NCBI RefSeq assembly: GCF_004101245.1
Contig: NZ_SCIN01000002.1
Coordinates: 1,178,001-1,242,000, forward strand
Length of the DNA: 64,000 nucleotides
Origin: Sphingomonas sp. UV9
Lineage (GTDB): Bacteria > Pseudomonadota > Alphaproteobacteria > Sphingomonadales > Sphingomonadaceae
Direction of reading: 5' to 3'
Part shown: positions 17,813-27,152 of the stretch, one piece after another
Layout: the number at the start of each line of letters is the position of its first letter
Position numbering within the stretch: position 1 is the stretch's first letter
Position numbers and translations under genes: made by a program
Notes under the pieces: model-generated
What the model saw: only the letters and a program-made list of their open reading frames with translations
What the model was told of the DNA's origin: nothing
Database searches by the model: none

Positions 17813-19006
17813 TTAGTTCATTAATTCCACCGCCATCGCGGTGGCTTCGCCGCCGCCGATGCAGAGCGAGGCCAGCCCGCGCTTCTGCCCGGTGGTTTCC
17901 AGCGCCGATAGCAACGTCGCGAGGATGCGCGCGCCGCTAGCCCCGATCGGATGGCCGAGCGCGCACGCCCCACCGTGGATGTTCACCTTGTCATGCGGCA
18001 GGCCGAGGTCGCGCATCGCGATCATCGCGACGACGGCGAACGCCTCGTTGACCTCGAACAGGTCGATGTCGGACGCGGACCAGCCGGCCTTCTCCATCGC
18101 CTTCCGCATCGCGAACACCGGTGCGGTCGTGAACAGCGACGGCGCGTGCGCGTGCGCCGCGTGCGCCACGACGCGCGCGATCGGCGCGATGCCGAGCCGT
18201 TCGGCGACGCTCATCCGCGTCATCACCAGCGCGGCGGCGCCGTCGGAGATCGACGAGGCGTTGGCGGCAGTGATCGTGCCGTCCTTCGAAAAGGCGGGTT
18301 TCAGCGTCGGGATCTTGGCGACGTCGCCCTTGGCCGGCTGTTCGTCGAGCGACACCGTCGTCGTGCCCTTGCGACCGGCGATCTCGACCGCCACGATCTC
18401 GCGGTCGAACGCACCGGACTTCTGCGCGGCCTGCGCCCGGTGGAGCGACTCGATCGCGTAGTCGTCCATCTGCTTGCGCGTGAACTGGTATTGATGCGCG
18501 GTGTCCTCGGCAAAATTGCCCATCAACTTGCCGGGTTCGTAGGCATCCTCGAGCCCATCGAGATACATGTGGTCGTACATCCGGTCATGGCCGATCCGCG
18601 CACCGCCACGGTGGCTCTTCGAGAGGTACGGCGCATTGGTCATGCTCTCCATCCCGCCCGCGACGAGCAGGTCGACCGACCCGGCCGCCAGCGCATCCGC
18701 CGCGAGGATCGCTGCCTGCATGCCCGATCCGCACATCTTGTTGACGGTCGTGGCCTCGACGTGATCGCCGAGCCCGGCGTTGATCGCCGCCTGTCGCGCG
18801 GGCGCCTGGCCGAGCCCGGCCGGCAGCACGCAGCCCATGTAGATCCGCTCGATCTCGGCGGCGGACACGCCCGACCGCTCGACCGCACCGCGCACCGCAT
18901 CGGCGCCAAGCTGCGTCGCAGTCGCGCCCGACAGCGCGCCTTGGAACGACCCCATCGGCGTGCGGGCGTATGACAGGATGACGATGGGATCTCGATCGAC
19001 GGCCAC
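17813..19006 (-). CDS. Acetyl-CoA C-acetyltransferase (thiolase)
   Basis: The chosen start is GTG 19006, preceded by GGAGAGCTGAA, and gives 397 residues, the usual thiolase length. The open frame to 19300 has no family similarity. The acyl-accepting cysteine is in NKMCGSGMQAA near residue 92. The other catalytic motifs are FEVNEAFA, the histidine of GGACALGHPIGASGAR, and the C-terminal SLCIGGGEATAM. It condenses or cleaves acyl-CoA with CoA, either for acetoacetyl-CoA formation or beta-oxidation. With no phaB or beta-oxidation genes adjacent, the direction in the cell is open. Confidence 0.95.
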   Translation of the reverse strand: MAVDRDPIVILSYARTPMGSFQGALSGATATQLGADAVRGAVERSGVSAAEIERIYMGCVLPAGLGQAPARQAAINAGLGDHVEATTVNKMCGSGMQAAILAADALAAGSVDLLVAGGMESMTNAPYLSKSHRGGARIGHDRMYDHMYLDGLEDAYEPGKLMGNFAEDTAHQYQFTRKQMDDYAIESLHRAQAAQKSGAFDREIVAVEIAGRKGTTTVSLDEQPAKGDVAKIPTLKPAFSKDGTITAANASSISDGAAALVMTRMSVAERLGIAPIARVVAHAAHAHAPSLFTTAPVFAMRKAMEKAGWSASDIDLFEVNEAFAVVAMIAMRDLGLPHDKVNIHGGACALGHPIGASGARILATLLSALETTGQKRGLASLCIGGGEATAMAVELMN

Positions 19007-19094
19007 TTCAGCTCTCCATGTATTTTTCTGCCCCGTATCTGGGGTTGATGTGCGGCAATACAAAGCACGGGCGGACGCGCCTAGACCCGTCGGC

Positions 19095-19346
19095 ATGGAA
19101 ACCCTCATCACGACGCTCAAATGGGGTGCCGCCGCATCCGGGGTCATCGCCGCGTTCATGGTGTCGCTCGATTTCGGGCGGCGGGTGACGGGGTGGGGGT
19201 TCGTGCTGTTCGTCGGCTCGTCGATCGCGTGGCTGAGCGGTGCGGCCTTGACCGGGGACTGGGCGCTGGGCACGCAGAACATCGTGTTGTTCGGGATCAA
19301 CCTCCTCGGCGTGTATCGCTATCTGGTCCGTAAAACGGGTGTCTGA
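19095..19346 (+). CDS. Small two-helix membrane protein of unknown function
   Basis: ATG 19095 gives 83 residues. Hydrophobic stretches are visible at about 8-27 (WGAAASGVIAAFMVSL), 36-55 (GWGFVLFVGSSIAWLSGAAL) and 62-78 (TQNIVLFGINLLGVYRYL), so two or three helices. I do not recognise a family. It overlaps the prepilin peptidase start by 8 bases, so the two are translationally coupled. It probably opens the long unit that runs through TamB. Confidence 0.7.
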   Translation: METLITTLKWGAAASGVIAAFMVSLDFGRRVTGWGFVLFVGSSIAWLSGAALTGDWALGTQNIVLFGINLLGVYRYLVRKTGV

Positions 19347-20094
19347 GGCGGCATTCTGGGCGGGCTCGTTGGGCGTGCTCGGCGTGATCGTCGGCAGCTT
19401 CGTCGCCGCGCTGGTGACGCGCTGGCCCGACGGGCGATCGGTGCTGCAGGGGCGATCGGCGTGCGATGCGTGCGGGCGAACGCTCCACCCGATCGACCTC
19501 GTGCCGCTGCTCAGTGCACTTGTCCTACGAGGACGCTGTCGATCGTGCGGTGCGCCGATCAGCGCCGTCCATTGGCGAATCGAGCTGGCTGGGTTGGCGA
19601 TCGGCATCGCGGCGGGCCTCGTCGTGCCGGGGCCGATCGGGATCGCGGGCGCGGTCTTCGGATGGTTGCTCCTCGCGCTTGCCAGCCTCGATCTCGTCGC
19701 GTTCTGGCTGCCCGACCGACTGACCCTTCTGCTTGCCGCCGCCGGACTCGCGAGCCCGGCGTTTGGCATCAATCCGCCGTTGGCAGAGCGATTGATCGGC
19801 GGCGTCGCCGGGTTCGGTACGCTGTGGCTGGTCGCGTTCGGCTATCGACATTTGCGTGGTCGCGACGGGATGGGTGGCGGCGATCCGAAGCTGTTCGGCG
19901 CGATCGGACTGTGGCTCGGATGGCAGATGTTGCCCGCAGTCTTGCTGATCGCGAGCATGATCGGGCTCGGGGTCGTCCTTGCTGCGAATCTGAAGGGACG
20001 CAGCATGACGGCGGACACCGCGCTTCCGTTCGGCGCGCTGCTGGCGATCGCGGGTTATCCCGCGTGGCTGTTCATGATAGGCCTGACGTCATGA
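19339..20094 (+). CDS. Prepilin/leader peptidase (A24 family)
   Basis: A GTG start at 19339 overlaps the preceding stop and gives 251 residues. The N-terminal cytoplasmic loop has the two CxxC pairs (CDACGRTLHPIDLVPL and CRSCGAPISAVHWRIEL). The peptidase domain carries the GxGDxK-type motif GGGDPKLFGAIGLWLGW. About seven or eight hydrophobic helices are visible. It cleaves and may N-methylate type IV prepilin-like leaders in the inner membrane. The first aspartate, in SLDLVAFWLPDRLT, is consistent with the aspartyl protease pair. No pilin genes are nearby, so its substrate lies elsewhere. Confidence 0.9.
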   Translation: MSEAAFWAGSLGVLGVIVGSFVAALVTRWPDGRSVLQGRSACDACGRTLHPIDLVPLLSALVLRGRCRSCGAPISAVHWRIELAGLAIGIAAGLVVPGPIGIAGAVFGWLLLALASLDLVAFWLPDRLTLLLAAAGLASPAFGINPPLAERLIGGVAGFGTLWLVAFGYRHLRGRDGMGGGDPKLFGAIGLWLGWQMLPAVLLIASMIGLGVVLAANLKGRSMTADTALPFGALLAIAGYPAWLFMIGLTS

Positions 20095-20537
20095 TATTGC
20101 TCGCTCTTATGCTCGCGCTGCAGACTGCGGTCCCTGCGCCTGCCACGAATCCGGGACCGAATCCGGGGCCGGGGCCGCTCGGCGCTATTGGCAAGCAGAA
20201 GCTCCCCGCCAAAGGGTGCGCCGCGTATCTGTGGAGCATGGACGCCGGCCGGCAGCTCGTCGCGATGGCCACCGCCGACCCCGCGCAGATCCGGCTGGCA
20301 ATCGACGGTAAGACGACCGACTATGCGATGGCGACGCAGTCGGCCGCGATCGGTTTCGGCTTTGGCGGCGTCACCGTGTATCGTGGCGGCGACGTCACCG
20401 CGACGCTCGACATGACCGTCGCCGTCCGCGCCGACATCTCGGCCGGCGCAACCGTGACGTCCGCGACGCTACGGATCGACCGTCCCGGGCGCGATACCGT
20501 CGTCATGCCGGTCGGTGGCCTTATCGGCTGTGTTTGA
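20091..20537 (+). CDS. Hypothetical exported protein between prepilin peptidase and tamA
   Basis: ATG 20091 overlaps the preceding TGA as ATGA. The 148-residue product begins with a short hydrophobic leader (MILLALMLALQTAVPAPA), then a Pro/Gly-rich linker (NPGPNPGPGPLG). A compact domain with two cysteines follows (KGCAAYLW and the C-terminal GLIGCV) that could form a disulfide in the periplasm. Strands such as IGFGFGGVTVYRGGDVTATLDM look beta-rich. I do not recognise a family. Position and coupling suggest expression with the prepilin peptidase and tamA. Confidence 0.65.
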   Translation: MILLALMLALQTAVPAPATNPGPNPGPGPLGAIGKQKLPAKGCAAYLWSMDAGRQLVAMATADPAQIRLAIDGKTTDYAMATQSAAIGFGFGGVTVYRGGDVTATLDMTVAVRADISAGATVTSATLRIDRPGRDTVVMPVGGLIGCV

Positions 20538-20631
20538 CGCAGATTTAGGTGAAACCAAGCCGTCCTCCGTGCGTTACGTGGGCGAAGATGGGGGTGAATC
20601 GTACACGATTGCCGTCCGTAAAGGGGATCGT

Positions 20632-22842
20632 GTGACAGCTTCGAATAGCCGGCATCATTGGCTCGCTCTGGCGTTGGTAGCGTCGACAACGGGATTTGCG
20701 GGCGCAGGTGCTGCGCAGCTTGTGAAGCCGGGTACCGCCCCGGCCAAGGGCCCTGACGCGCCCAAGCCGAGCGACCAGCCGCCGTCGAACGATCCACGTG
20801 CCGACGCGCCGATCGTCCCGGATACCGAGTTCGACAGCGCGCTGCCGCCGCTCAGCGGTGACCTGAACGCGCCGTTGGAGGCGATGGCACCACTGCCCGC
20901 TCCGTCGACCCAGGCACCTGCCCAAGCACCGCGAACGCCCGCGACCGCGACGTCGCCCGCTACCATGGTGGCGGGCGACGTATTGCCGCCGATCGGCCCC
21001 AGTGATCCGCAACTCGCGCAACCGCTGACCCCGCTGTCGAGCTTCGACACGACCCCGCTCCAGACCGCCGCGGACATCAAGGACAAGGACGCGCCGGAAA
21101 TCCGCTACGAGACCGCGACGAAGGGTCTCGACGAGGCGGGCGACGGACTCGAGGGTGAATACAAGGCGCTGTCGGCACTCGCCGAGGGCGACGGCAAGGC
21201 GGCGAACGCCACGCAGGTCGCGGCACGTGCGCGCGAGGACGAGGCTCTGGCGGTCCGGCTGCTGAAGTCGCTCGGCTATTACGACGCCACCGCGATCTCG
21301 ACGATCGAGACGATCCCCGACGCCGACACGACCAAGCCTGCGCGGCTCAAGGCGACGGTCAGCGCGCAACCCGGCCGGCTGTATTCGCTGTCGTCGATCA
21401 CCGTGCAGGCGGATCCGACGACGCCTCCCGATCTGGTGCGGACGCAATTGCCACTGAAGGTCGGCGACCCGATCGAGGCGGCGCGGATCCAAGGCGCGGA
21501 GGCGAATGTAAGCCTGACGCTGCCGCAGCAGGGCTATCCGTTCGTCAAGGTCGGCGAGCGCGACATCCTGCTCGACGACCAGACCCCGACCGGCGCGTAC
21601 ACGCTGCCAGTCGACACGGGTCCGCGCTCGTCGTTCGGACAGCTGCGTACCGAGGGCGATCCGGTGTTCAATCTCGAGCATCTCGGGCTGTTTCCGCGGT
21701 TCAAGGCGGGCGAGCTGTACGACAACCGGATGACCGACGACCTGCGCGATGCGCTGGTCGCGACGTCGCAGTTCTCGACCGTGTCGGTGGAGCCGGTTCG
21801 CACCGGCACGATGAACCCCGACGGCACCGAGCAGGTCGACCTACTGGTCCGCCAGAGCGCTGGCAAACCGCGCTCACTCGGCGGCAATGTCGGCTTCTCG
21901 ACTGGTCAGGGCTTCCGCGCCGAGGGCACGTGGCAGCACCGCAACCTGTTCCCGTACGAGGGTGCGCTGATCGGATCGGTAATCGCGGGTACGCAGGAGC
22001 AGGGCGTGTCGGGCACGTTCCGCCGCGCGACCGCCGGCAGGCGCGACAGGACGTTCAGCCTGACCGCGGGCGCGAACCATTCGAATTACGACGCTTATGA
22101 CGCGTTCACGACCAGCGTCGGCGTCCGCTGGAGCTACGATTCCACGCCGATCTGGCAGAAGCCGCTGACCTATTACTATGGCGGCGAACTCGTCGGCACG
22201 AACGAAAGCGTCTACGACTTCGCGCAGGGCAGGGACGTTCGCCGCACCTACGGCATCGTCGCGCTGCCGGGCCAGGTCAGGTTCGATCGCTCGGACAGCC
22301 TGCTCAACCCGACCAAGGGCTATCGCCTGACGCTCAATCTCAGCCCCGAAACCTCGGTGCAGGGATCGGTGAAGCCGTACATCCGCACAATGATCGAGGG
22401 GACGTTCTACTACCCCGTCTCCGGCAGCATCGTGATCGCCGGCCGTGCCAAGGCCGGCTCGATCCAGGGCGCCTCACGCGACGACCTTGCGCCATCGCGG
22501 CGTTATTACGGCGGCGGCGGCGGATCGGTGCGCGGCTATGGCTATCAGCGACTTGGGCCGTTCGATCCCAATGGCAACCCGGTCGGTGGCCGCTCGCTCA
22601 ACGAATTCGCACTCGAAGCTCGCTACCGGTTCGGCGATTTCGGCATCGTGCCGTTCATCGACGCCGGCAACAGCTACGAGAGCAGCACGCCGAACATGTC
22701 GTCGCTGCGCTACGGCGCGGGCATCGGCGGGCGTTTCTACACCAGCTTCGGCCCGATGCGGTTCGACGTCGCGACTCCGCTAAACCCCCGCGAGGGTGAC
22801 GGCAAGATCGCCCTCTACATCTCGATCGGGCAGGCATTCTAA
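20632..22842 (+). CDS. tamA: TamA-like BamA-superfamily outer-membrane translocase
   Basis: I chose GTG 20632, which has AAAGGGG upstream and opens a signal peptide (LALALVASTTGFAGAGAAQ); this gives 736 residues. The frame from 20515 overlaps the upstream gene and lacks a leader. A Pro/Ala/Asp-rich stretch fills residues 30-150, then POTRA-like domains run to about 430 (YDATAISTIETIP, LPQQGYPFVKVGERDI, YDNRMTDDLRDALVATSQFSTVSVEP). The barrel follows, with the GGGGGSVRGYGYQRLGP loop of the Omp85 family, and ends in ALYISIGQAF. It inserts outer-membrane proteins with TamB. It is longer than the roughly 580-residue E. coli TamA because of the low-complexity N-terminus. Confidence 0.93.
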   Translation: MTASNSRHHWLALALVASTTGFAGAGAAQLVKPGTAPAKGPDAPKPSDQPPSNDPRADAPIVPDTEFDSALPPLSGDLNAPLEAMAPLPAPSTQAPAQAPRTPATATSPATMVAGDVLPPIGPSDPQLAQPLTPLSSFDTTPLQTAADIKDKDAPEIRYETATKGLDEAGDGLEGEYKALSALAEGDGKAANATQVAARAREDEALAVRLLKSLGYYDATAISTIETIPDADTTKPARLKATVSAQPGRLYSLSSITVQADPTTPPDLVRTQLPLKVGDPIEAARIQGAEANVSLTLPQQGYPFVKVGERDILLDDQTPTGAYTLPVDTGPRSSFGQLRTEGDPVFNLEHLGLFPRFKAGELYDNRMTDDLRDALVATSQFSTVSVEPVRTGTMNPDGTEQVDLLVRQSAGKPRSLGGNVGFSTGQGFRAEGTWQHRNLFPYEGALIGSVIAGTQEQGVSGTFRRATAGRRDRTFSLTAGANHSNYDAYDAFTTSVGVRWSYDSTPIWQKPLTYYYGGELVGTNESVYDFAQGRDVRRTYGIVALPGQVRFDRSDSLLNPTKGYRLTLNLSPETSVQGSVKPYIRTMIEGTFYYPVSGSIVIAGRAKAGSIQGASRDDLAPSRRYYGGGGGSVRGYGYQRLGPFDPNGNPVGGRSLNEFALEARYRFGDFGIVPFIDAGNSYESSTPNMSSLRYGAGIGGRFYTSFGPMRFDVATPLNPREGDGKIALYISIGQAF

Positions 22843-25800
22843 TGGCCGAAAACGGCACTCCGCACGTCGAGACGACGCACGAAACGATCGTCGTCGAACG
22901 ACGCCCGCTGTGGCAGCGCATCCTGAAGTGGCTCGCGATCCTGGTTGTGAGCCTGTTCGCGCTCGTGCTGATCGTGCTGTTCGGGATCAACACCGATCCA
23001 GGGCGTCGCCTCGTCGCGGACCAGATCGGCGGCTACACCACCGCGTCGGGGCTGAACATCAAGGTCGGCCGGATCGACGGTTCGATCTACGGCGCGATGA
23101 CTTTGAGCGACGTGCGCGTGTCGGATCCCAAGGGCGTCTTCCTGACCAGCCCGAAGCTTGCCGTCGACTGGCGTCCGTTCGCGTTCGCCAAGAACCATGT
23201 CGACGTGCGCTCGCTGACCACGCCGCTCGTCACGCTGCAGCGCCGCCCGGTGCTGAACGCGACGCCGACCGATCCGAACGCGCCGTTGCTGCCCGATCTC
23301 GACATCGACGTGAACCGGCTGGTGATCGATCGCTTCCTGATCGCCAAGCCGGTAACCGGCCAGACGCATATCGTGAAGATCGATGGCGCGGTGCACATCG
23401 CCGACAAGCGCGCGCAATTGACGACCAACGCGACCGCCTTGACAGGTCCGGGTATCGCTGGCGGCGACCGCCTCGTCCTGAAGCTCGACGCCGTGCCGGA
23501 GCAGAACAAGCTCGACGTGAACGTGAAGCTGACCGCACCGGTCGGCGGTCTCGTATCGACGATGGGGTCGTTCAAGGCACCGTTGACTGCGAGCGTCGAT
23601 GGCCGCGGCAGCTGGGCCGCATGGCAGGGTCGCGCGATCGCGACGCTTGGTGGCGGGCAACTCGCCAACCTCGCGCTGACCGCGAAGAACGGCCACATCG
23701 AAGTGCGCGGTTCCACGCGTCCTGGCCTGTATCTCGAAGGACCGGTCGAGCGCCTGACCGCGCCGCAGCTCGACGTCGCGATCGACACCACGCTGAACGA
23801 CCGCAAGGCCGACACGCGGGTGACGCTGAAGTCGGACGCGCTCGCGGTCGATGCCGGCGGCCTGATCGATCTTGCCAACAGTCGCTTCGGCAATTTCGCG
23901 GTGAACGCGAAGCTGCTGACGCCCGGCGCGATCCTGCCGAACCTGCGCGGTCGCGATGTCACGGCACGTGTCGTGCTCGACGGCGCGTTCGCGACCCCGA
24001 CGGTCGACTACAAGGTGCGCGCGGCAACGATCGCGTTCGGCGACATGGGCGTCGAGAACCTCTACGCCGAGGGCCTCGCGCGCGTGAACTCTGACCGCAT
24101 CCTAGTGCCGGTGAAGGCGCGCGCGCGTCGCGTGACGGGGCTCAACGCCGCGGTTGGCGGGCTCGCGACCAACGTCGCGATCGACGGCGATTTTGCGATC
24201 TCCGGCGTCAACGTCCTTTCCAACAACCTCAAGATCCGCTCGGACAAGATCGATGCCACCGCGGTGGTCGTCGCGAACATGTCCACCGGTCGCTACACCG
24301 GCGCGCTGAAGGGGCGGGTCAACAACTACCGCGTCGACGGGATCGGCATCGTCAACCTGACCACCGACGCCAAGCTCGTGCCGGGGCCCAATGGCGGCTT
24401 CGGGATCACCGGTCGCGTCGTCGCGCAGACGTCGCAGATCTTCAATGAAGGCGCGCGCAGCTTCCTCGGCGGCAACGCGATCGTCCGTTCGGACATCGGC
24501 TACAGCCCCGAGGGCATCGTCACCTTCCGCAATCTTCGCATGAACGCGCCGCAGTTCCGCGTCACGCGCGGCGAAGGCCGGTTCGATCCCGCCACCGGCG
24601 CGGTGCTGGTCAATGCAGACGCGTATTCCACCGTCTATGGCCCGCTGACCGCGCGCGTCACGGGTAGCGCCACCGCGCCGGTCGTCGTGCTGCGTGCGCC
24701 GCGTCCGGGTGTCGGCGTCGGCCTCGTCAACCTCAACGCGCGGATTGTCGGTCGCGGCGGCGCCTATGCCGTCACCGCGAGCGGCGGCACCGATTACGGG
24801 CCGTTCACCGCCGACGTTCTCGTTACGCCGGGCACGCAGCTCGCGGTCGACGTGCGCCGCGTCGTGTTCGCCGGGATCACCGGTCGCGGCCGGATCGTGC
24901 AGACCGCCCCGGGCCCGTTCGCGGGCGCGCTCCAGTTCGCCGGGCAGGGCCTGTCGGGCAATGTCCGTCTCGCCAATCAGGGCGGCTACCAGCGCGCCGA
25001 CGTCGCGGCACGCGCCAATGGGGCCAAGATCCCCGGCATGGTCGACTTCACGATCGGCCGGGCGATCGTCAACGCTACTGCGGTCATGACGCCGACGCCG
25101 CAGATCGTCGCCGACGCGCAGATCGCCGACATGCGCTATGGCGCGATCGTCCTCTCGGCGGCACGGGCGAAGGTGAATTACGTCGGGGGCAACGGCACTG
25201 CGCAGGCGGTGCTGACGGGCTCGAACGGCGTCCCCTTCCGCCTCGCGGTCAACGCCAAGCTCAGCCCCAATAATTACCTCGTCGCGGCCCAAGGCCAGGC
25301 TAACGGCATCGACTTCCGCACCGTCAACCCGGCACGCATCCAGGCGGTGAAGGGCGTGTATCGCCTGTCGCCGACCCGGATCGACTTCGGTGGCACAGGC
25401 GGTGGCTCGGCGCGTCTGGCTGGCAGCTATGGCCGCGGCACGAACGCGCAGGTCCGGCTCGACCGCCTCGATCTGTCGACGCTGTCCGCGCTCGTTCCGA
25501 ACCTCGGCATCGGCGGCAAGGCAACCGGCAGCCTCGACTTCTCGCAGGCGAACTCGGCCGCGTTGCCGACCGCGGATGCTCGCGTGACGGTCAGCAACTT
25601 CACGCGGTCCGGCCTTGCCGCCGTCTCCGACCCCGTCGACATTGTGTTCGCGGGCACGCTCGGTGGCGAAGGTGCGACCGGTCGTGCGCTGGTCCGTCGC
25701 GGGACGTCGGTGATCGGCCGGATGGTCGCCAACCTGCGGCCGCTGCCGGCTGGCAACGGCTCGTGGAGCACGCGCCTGATGGCCGCGCCGCTGTCGGGCG

Positions 25801-27083
25801 GGATCCGCTATAACGGCCCGTCCGCGGTGCTGTTCAGCTTTGCCGCGATCCCGAACCAGCAGCTGTCGGGGCCGATCGCCGTCGCCGCCGATTTCTCGGG
25901 GCGTCTGCAGGCACCGCAGCTCAACGGCGTCGTCCGCGCCGACAATCTGACCTACGACAACGAGACTTATGGCACGCGCCTGTCACAGATGCGGATCGCC
26001 GGCCGGTTCTCGAACACCGAACTGCAACTGACTCAGCTCAACGCGAAGGCCGGCGACGGCACCGTCCAGGCGCAGGGCAGGATCGGTTTTGCGGCGGACA
26101 GCGGCTTCCCGATCGACATCCGCGCGACGCTGAACAATGCGCAGCTCGCCAAGAGCGATGCGATCAGCGCCACCACGACGGGTACGGTCCGCCTCACGCA
26201 CGATCGCAATGGCGGGCTGATCCAGGGCGATCTTCAGATCCCCGAGGCCCGCTACCAGATCATCCGCCAGGGCCAGGCCGAAGTGCCCGAACTGACCGGG
26301 GTCCGGCGCAAGGGCGACGTGCGTACGCCGCTGTCGACCGACCGGTCGGAGGTGCCGAATGCCGGCTCGTTCAAGCTCGACCTCCGCGTACGCGCGCCGA
26401 ACCAGCTGTTCGTGTCGGGCATGGGCCTCGAATCCGAATGGGAGATGGACATGCGGATCGGCGGCACGTCCGCCGCACCGATCGTCACCGGCGGGCTGGA
26501 TATCGTTCGCGGGACCTATTCGTTCTCGGGCAAGCGATTCGAGGTCACCAAGGGCCAGATCCGCTTCCGTGGTGGTGCGCTGACCGATCCGGACATCAAT
26601 ATCCAGGCGTCCACCACGACCAGCGACATCACCGTCATCATCAACGTGACGGGTACCGGCCAGCGTCCGCAGATCGCGTTCACCTCGACGCCGGTCTTGC
26701 CGCAGGACGAGGTGCTCAGCCGCCTGCTGTTCGGGTCCAGCCCGGCCAATCTGTCGGCGACAGAGGCGATCCAGCTGGCGTCCGCGCTGAACTCGCTGCG
26801 CGGGTCGGGCGGCGGCGGTCTCAACCCACTCGGCAAGCTGCGCTCGGCGACCGGGTTCGACCGGTTGCGCGTGCTCGGCGCCGACGAGGCGACCGGTCGC
26901 GGCACCAGCCTCGCGGCGGGTAAGTACATCACGAAGAACATTTATGTGGAGATCGTGACCGACGCGAAGGGCTTTACCTCGACCCAGCTGGAGATCGCGC
27001 TGACCAAGGCCTTGAGCCTGTTGTCGGCTGCGGGATCGAGCGGCGGCCAGAGCGCAAGCGTCAAATATACGAAGGACTATTGA
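22842..27083 (+). CDS. tamB: TamB-like translocation/assembly module (AsmA-like)
   Basis: The ATG shares one base with the tamA stop (TAATG), so the genes are tightly coupled. The 1413-residue protein has one N-terminal membrane anchor (ILKWLAILVVSLFALVLIVLFGI). A very long repetitive beta-rich region spans the periplasm. The conserved C-terminal TamB domain carries EWEMDMRIGGTSAAPIVTGGLDIVRGTYSFSGKRFEVTKGQIRF and PVLPQDEVLSRLLFG. TamB proteins bridge inner and outer membranes and work with TamA in protein or lipid transport to the outer membrane. It is slightly longer than the E. coli protein. Essentiality cannot be judged here. Confidence 0.95.
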   Translation: MAENGTPHVETTHETIVVERRPLWQRILKWLAILVVSLFALVLIVLFGINTDPGRRLVADQIGGYTTASGLNIKVGRIDGSIYGAMTLSDVRVSDPKGVFLTSPKLAVDWRPFAFAKNHVDVRSLTTPLVTLQRRPVLNATPTDPNAPLLPDLDIDVNRLVIDRFLIAKPVTGQTHIVKIDGAVHIADKRAQLTTNATALTGPGIAGGDRLVLKLDAVPEQNKLDVNVKLTAPVGGLVSTMGSFKAPLTASVDGRGSWAAWQGRAIATLGGGQLANLALTAKNGHIEVRGSTRPGLYLEGPVERLTAPQLDVAIDTTLNDRKADTRVTLKSDALAVDAGGLIDLANSRFGNFAVNAKLLTPGAILPNLRGRDVTARVVLDGAFATPTVDYKVRAATIAFGDMGVENLYAEGLARVNSDRILVPVKARARRVTGLNAAVGGLATNVAIDGDFAISGVNVLSNNLKIRSDKIDATAVVVANMSTGRYTGALKGRVNNYRVDGIGIVNLTTDAKLVPGPNGGFGITGRVVAQTSQIFNEGARSFLGGNAIVRSDIGYSPEGIVTFRNLRMNAPQFRVTRGEGRFDPATGAVLVNADAYSTVYGPLTARVTGSATAPVVVLRAPRPGVGVGLVNLNARIVGRGGAYAVTASGGTDYGPFTADVLVTPGTQLAVDVRRVVFAGITGRGRIVQTAPGPFAGALQFAGQGLSGNVRLANQGGYQRADVAARANGAKIPGMVDFTIGRAIVNATAVMTPTPQIVADAQIADMRYGAIVLSAARAKVNYVGGNGTAQAVLTGSNGVPFRLAVNAKLSPNNYLVAAQGQANGIDFRTVNPARIQAVKGVYRLSPTRIDFGGTGGGSARLAGSYGRGTNAQVRLDRLDLSTLSALVPNLGIGGKATGSLDFSQANSAALPTADARVTVSNFTRSGLAAVSDPVDIVFAGTLGGEGATGRALVRRGTSVIGRMVANLRPLPAGNGSWSTRLMAAPLSGGIRYNGPSAVLFSFAAIPNQQLSGPIAVAADFSGRLQAPQLNGVVRADNLTYDNETYGTRLSQMRIAGRFSNTELQLTQLNAKAGDGTVQAQGRIGFAADSGFPIDIRATLNNAQLAKSDAISATTTGTVRLTHDRNGGLIQGDLQIPEARYQIIRQGQAEVPELTGVRRKGDVRTPLSTDRSEVPNAGSFKLDLRVRAPNQLFVSGMGLESEWEMDMRIGGTSAAPIVTGGLDIVRGTYSFSGKRFEVTKGQIRFRGGALTDPDINIQASTTTSDITVIINVTGTGQRPQIAFTSTPVLPQDEVLSRLLFGSSPANLSATEAIQLASALNSLRGSGGGGLNPLGKLRSATGFDRLRVLGADEATGRGTSLAAGKYITKNIYVEIVTDAKGFTSTQLEIALTKALSLLSAAGSSGGQSASVKYTKDY

Positions 27084-27152
27084 GTAAAGATCACAACAGG
27101 ATAGGTTCGGTTATGAAACCTACGGCGTAACGCCGGGGGATGAGGATGCAGC

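Noticed and set aside
20515-20631. Upstream start for tamA
   Set aside because: It overlaps the preceding gene and hides the signal peptide; GTG 20632 has a ribosome binding site and a proper leader.
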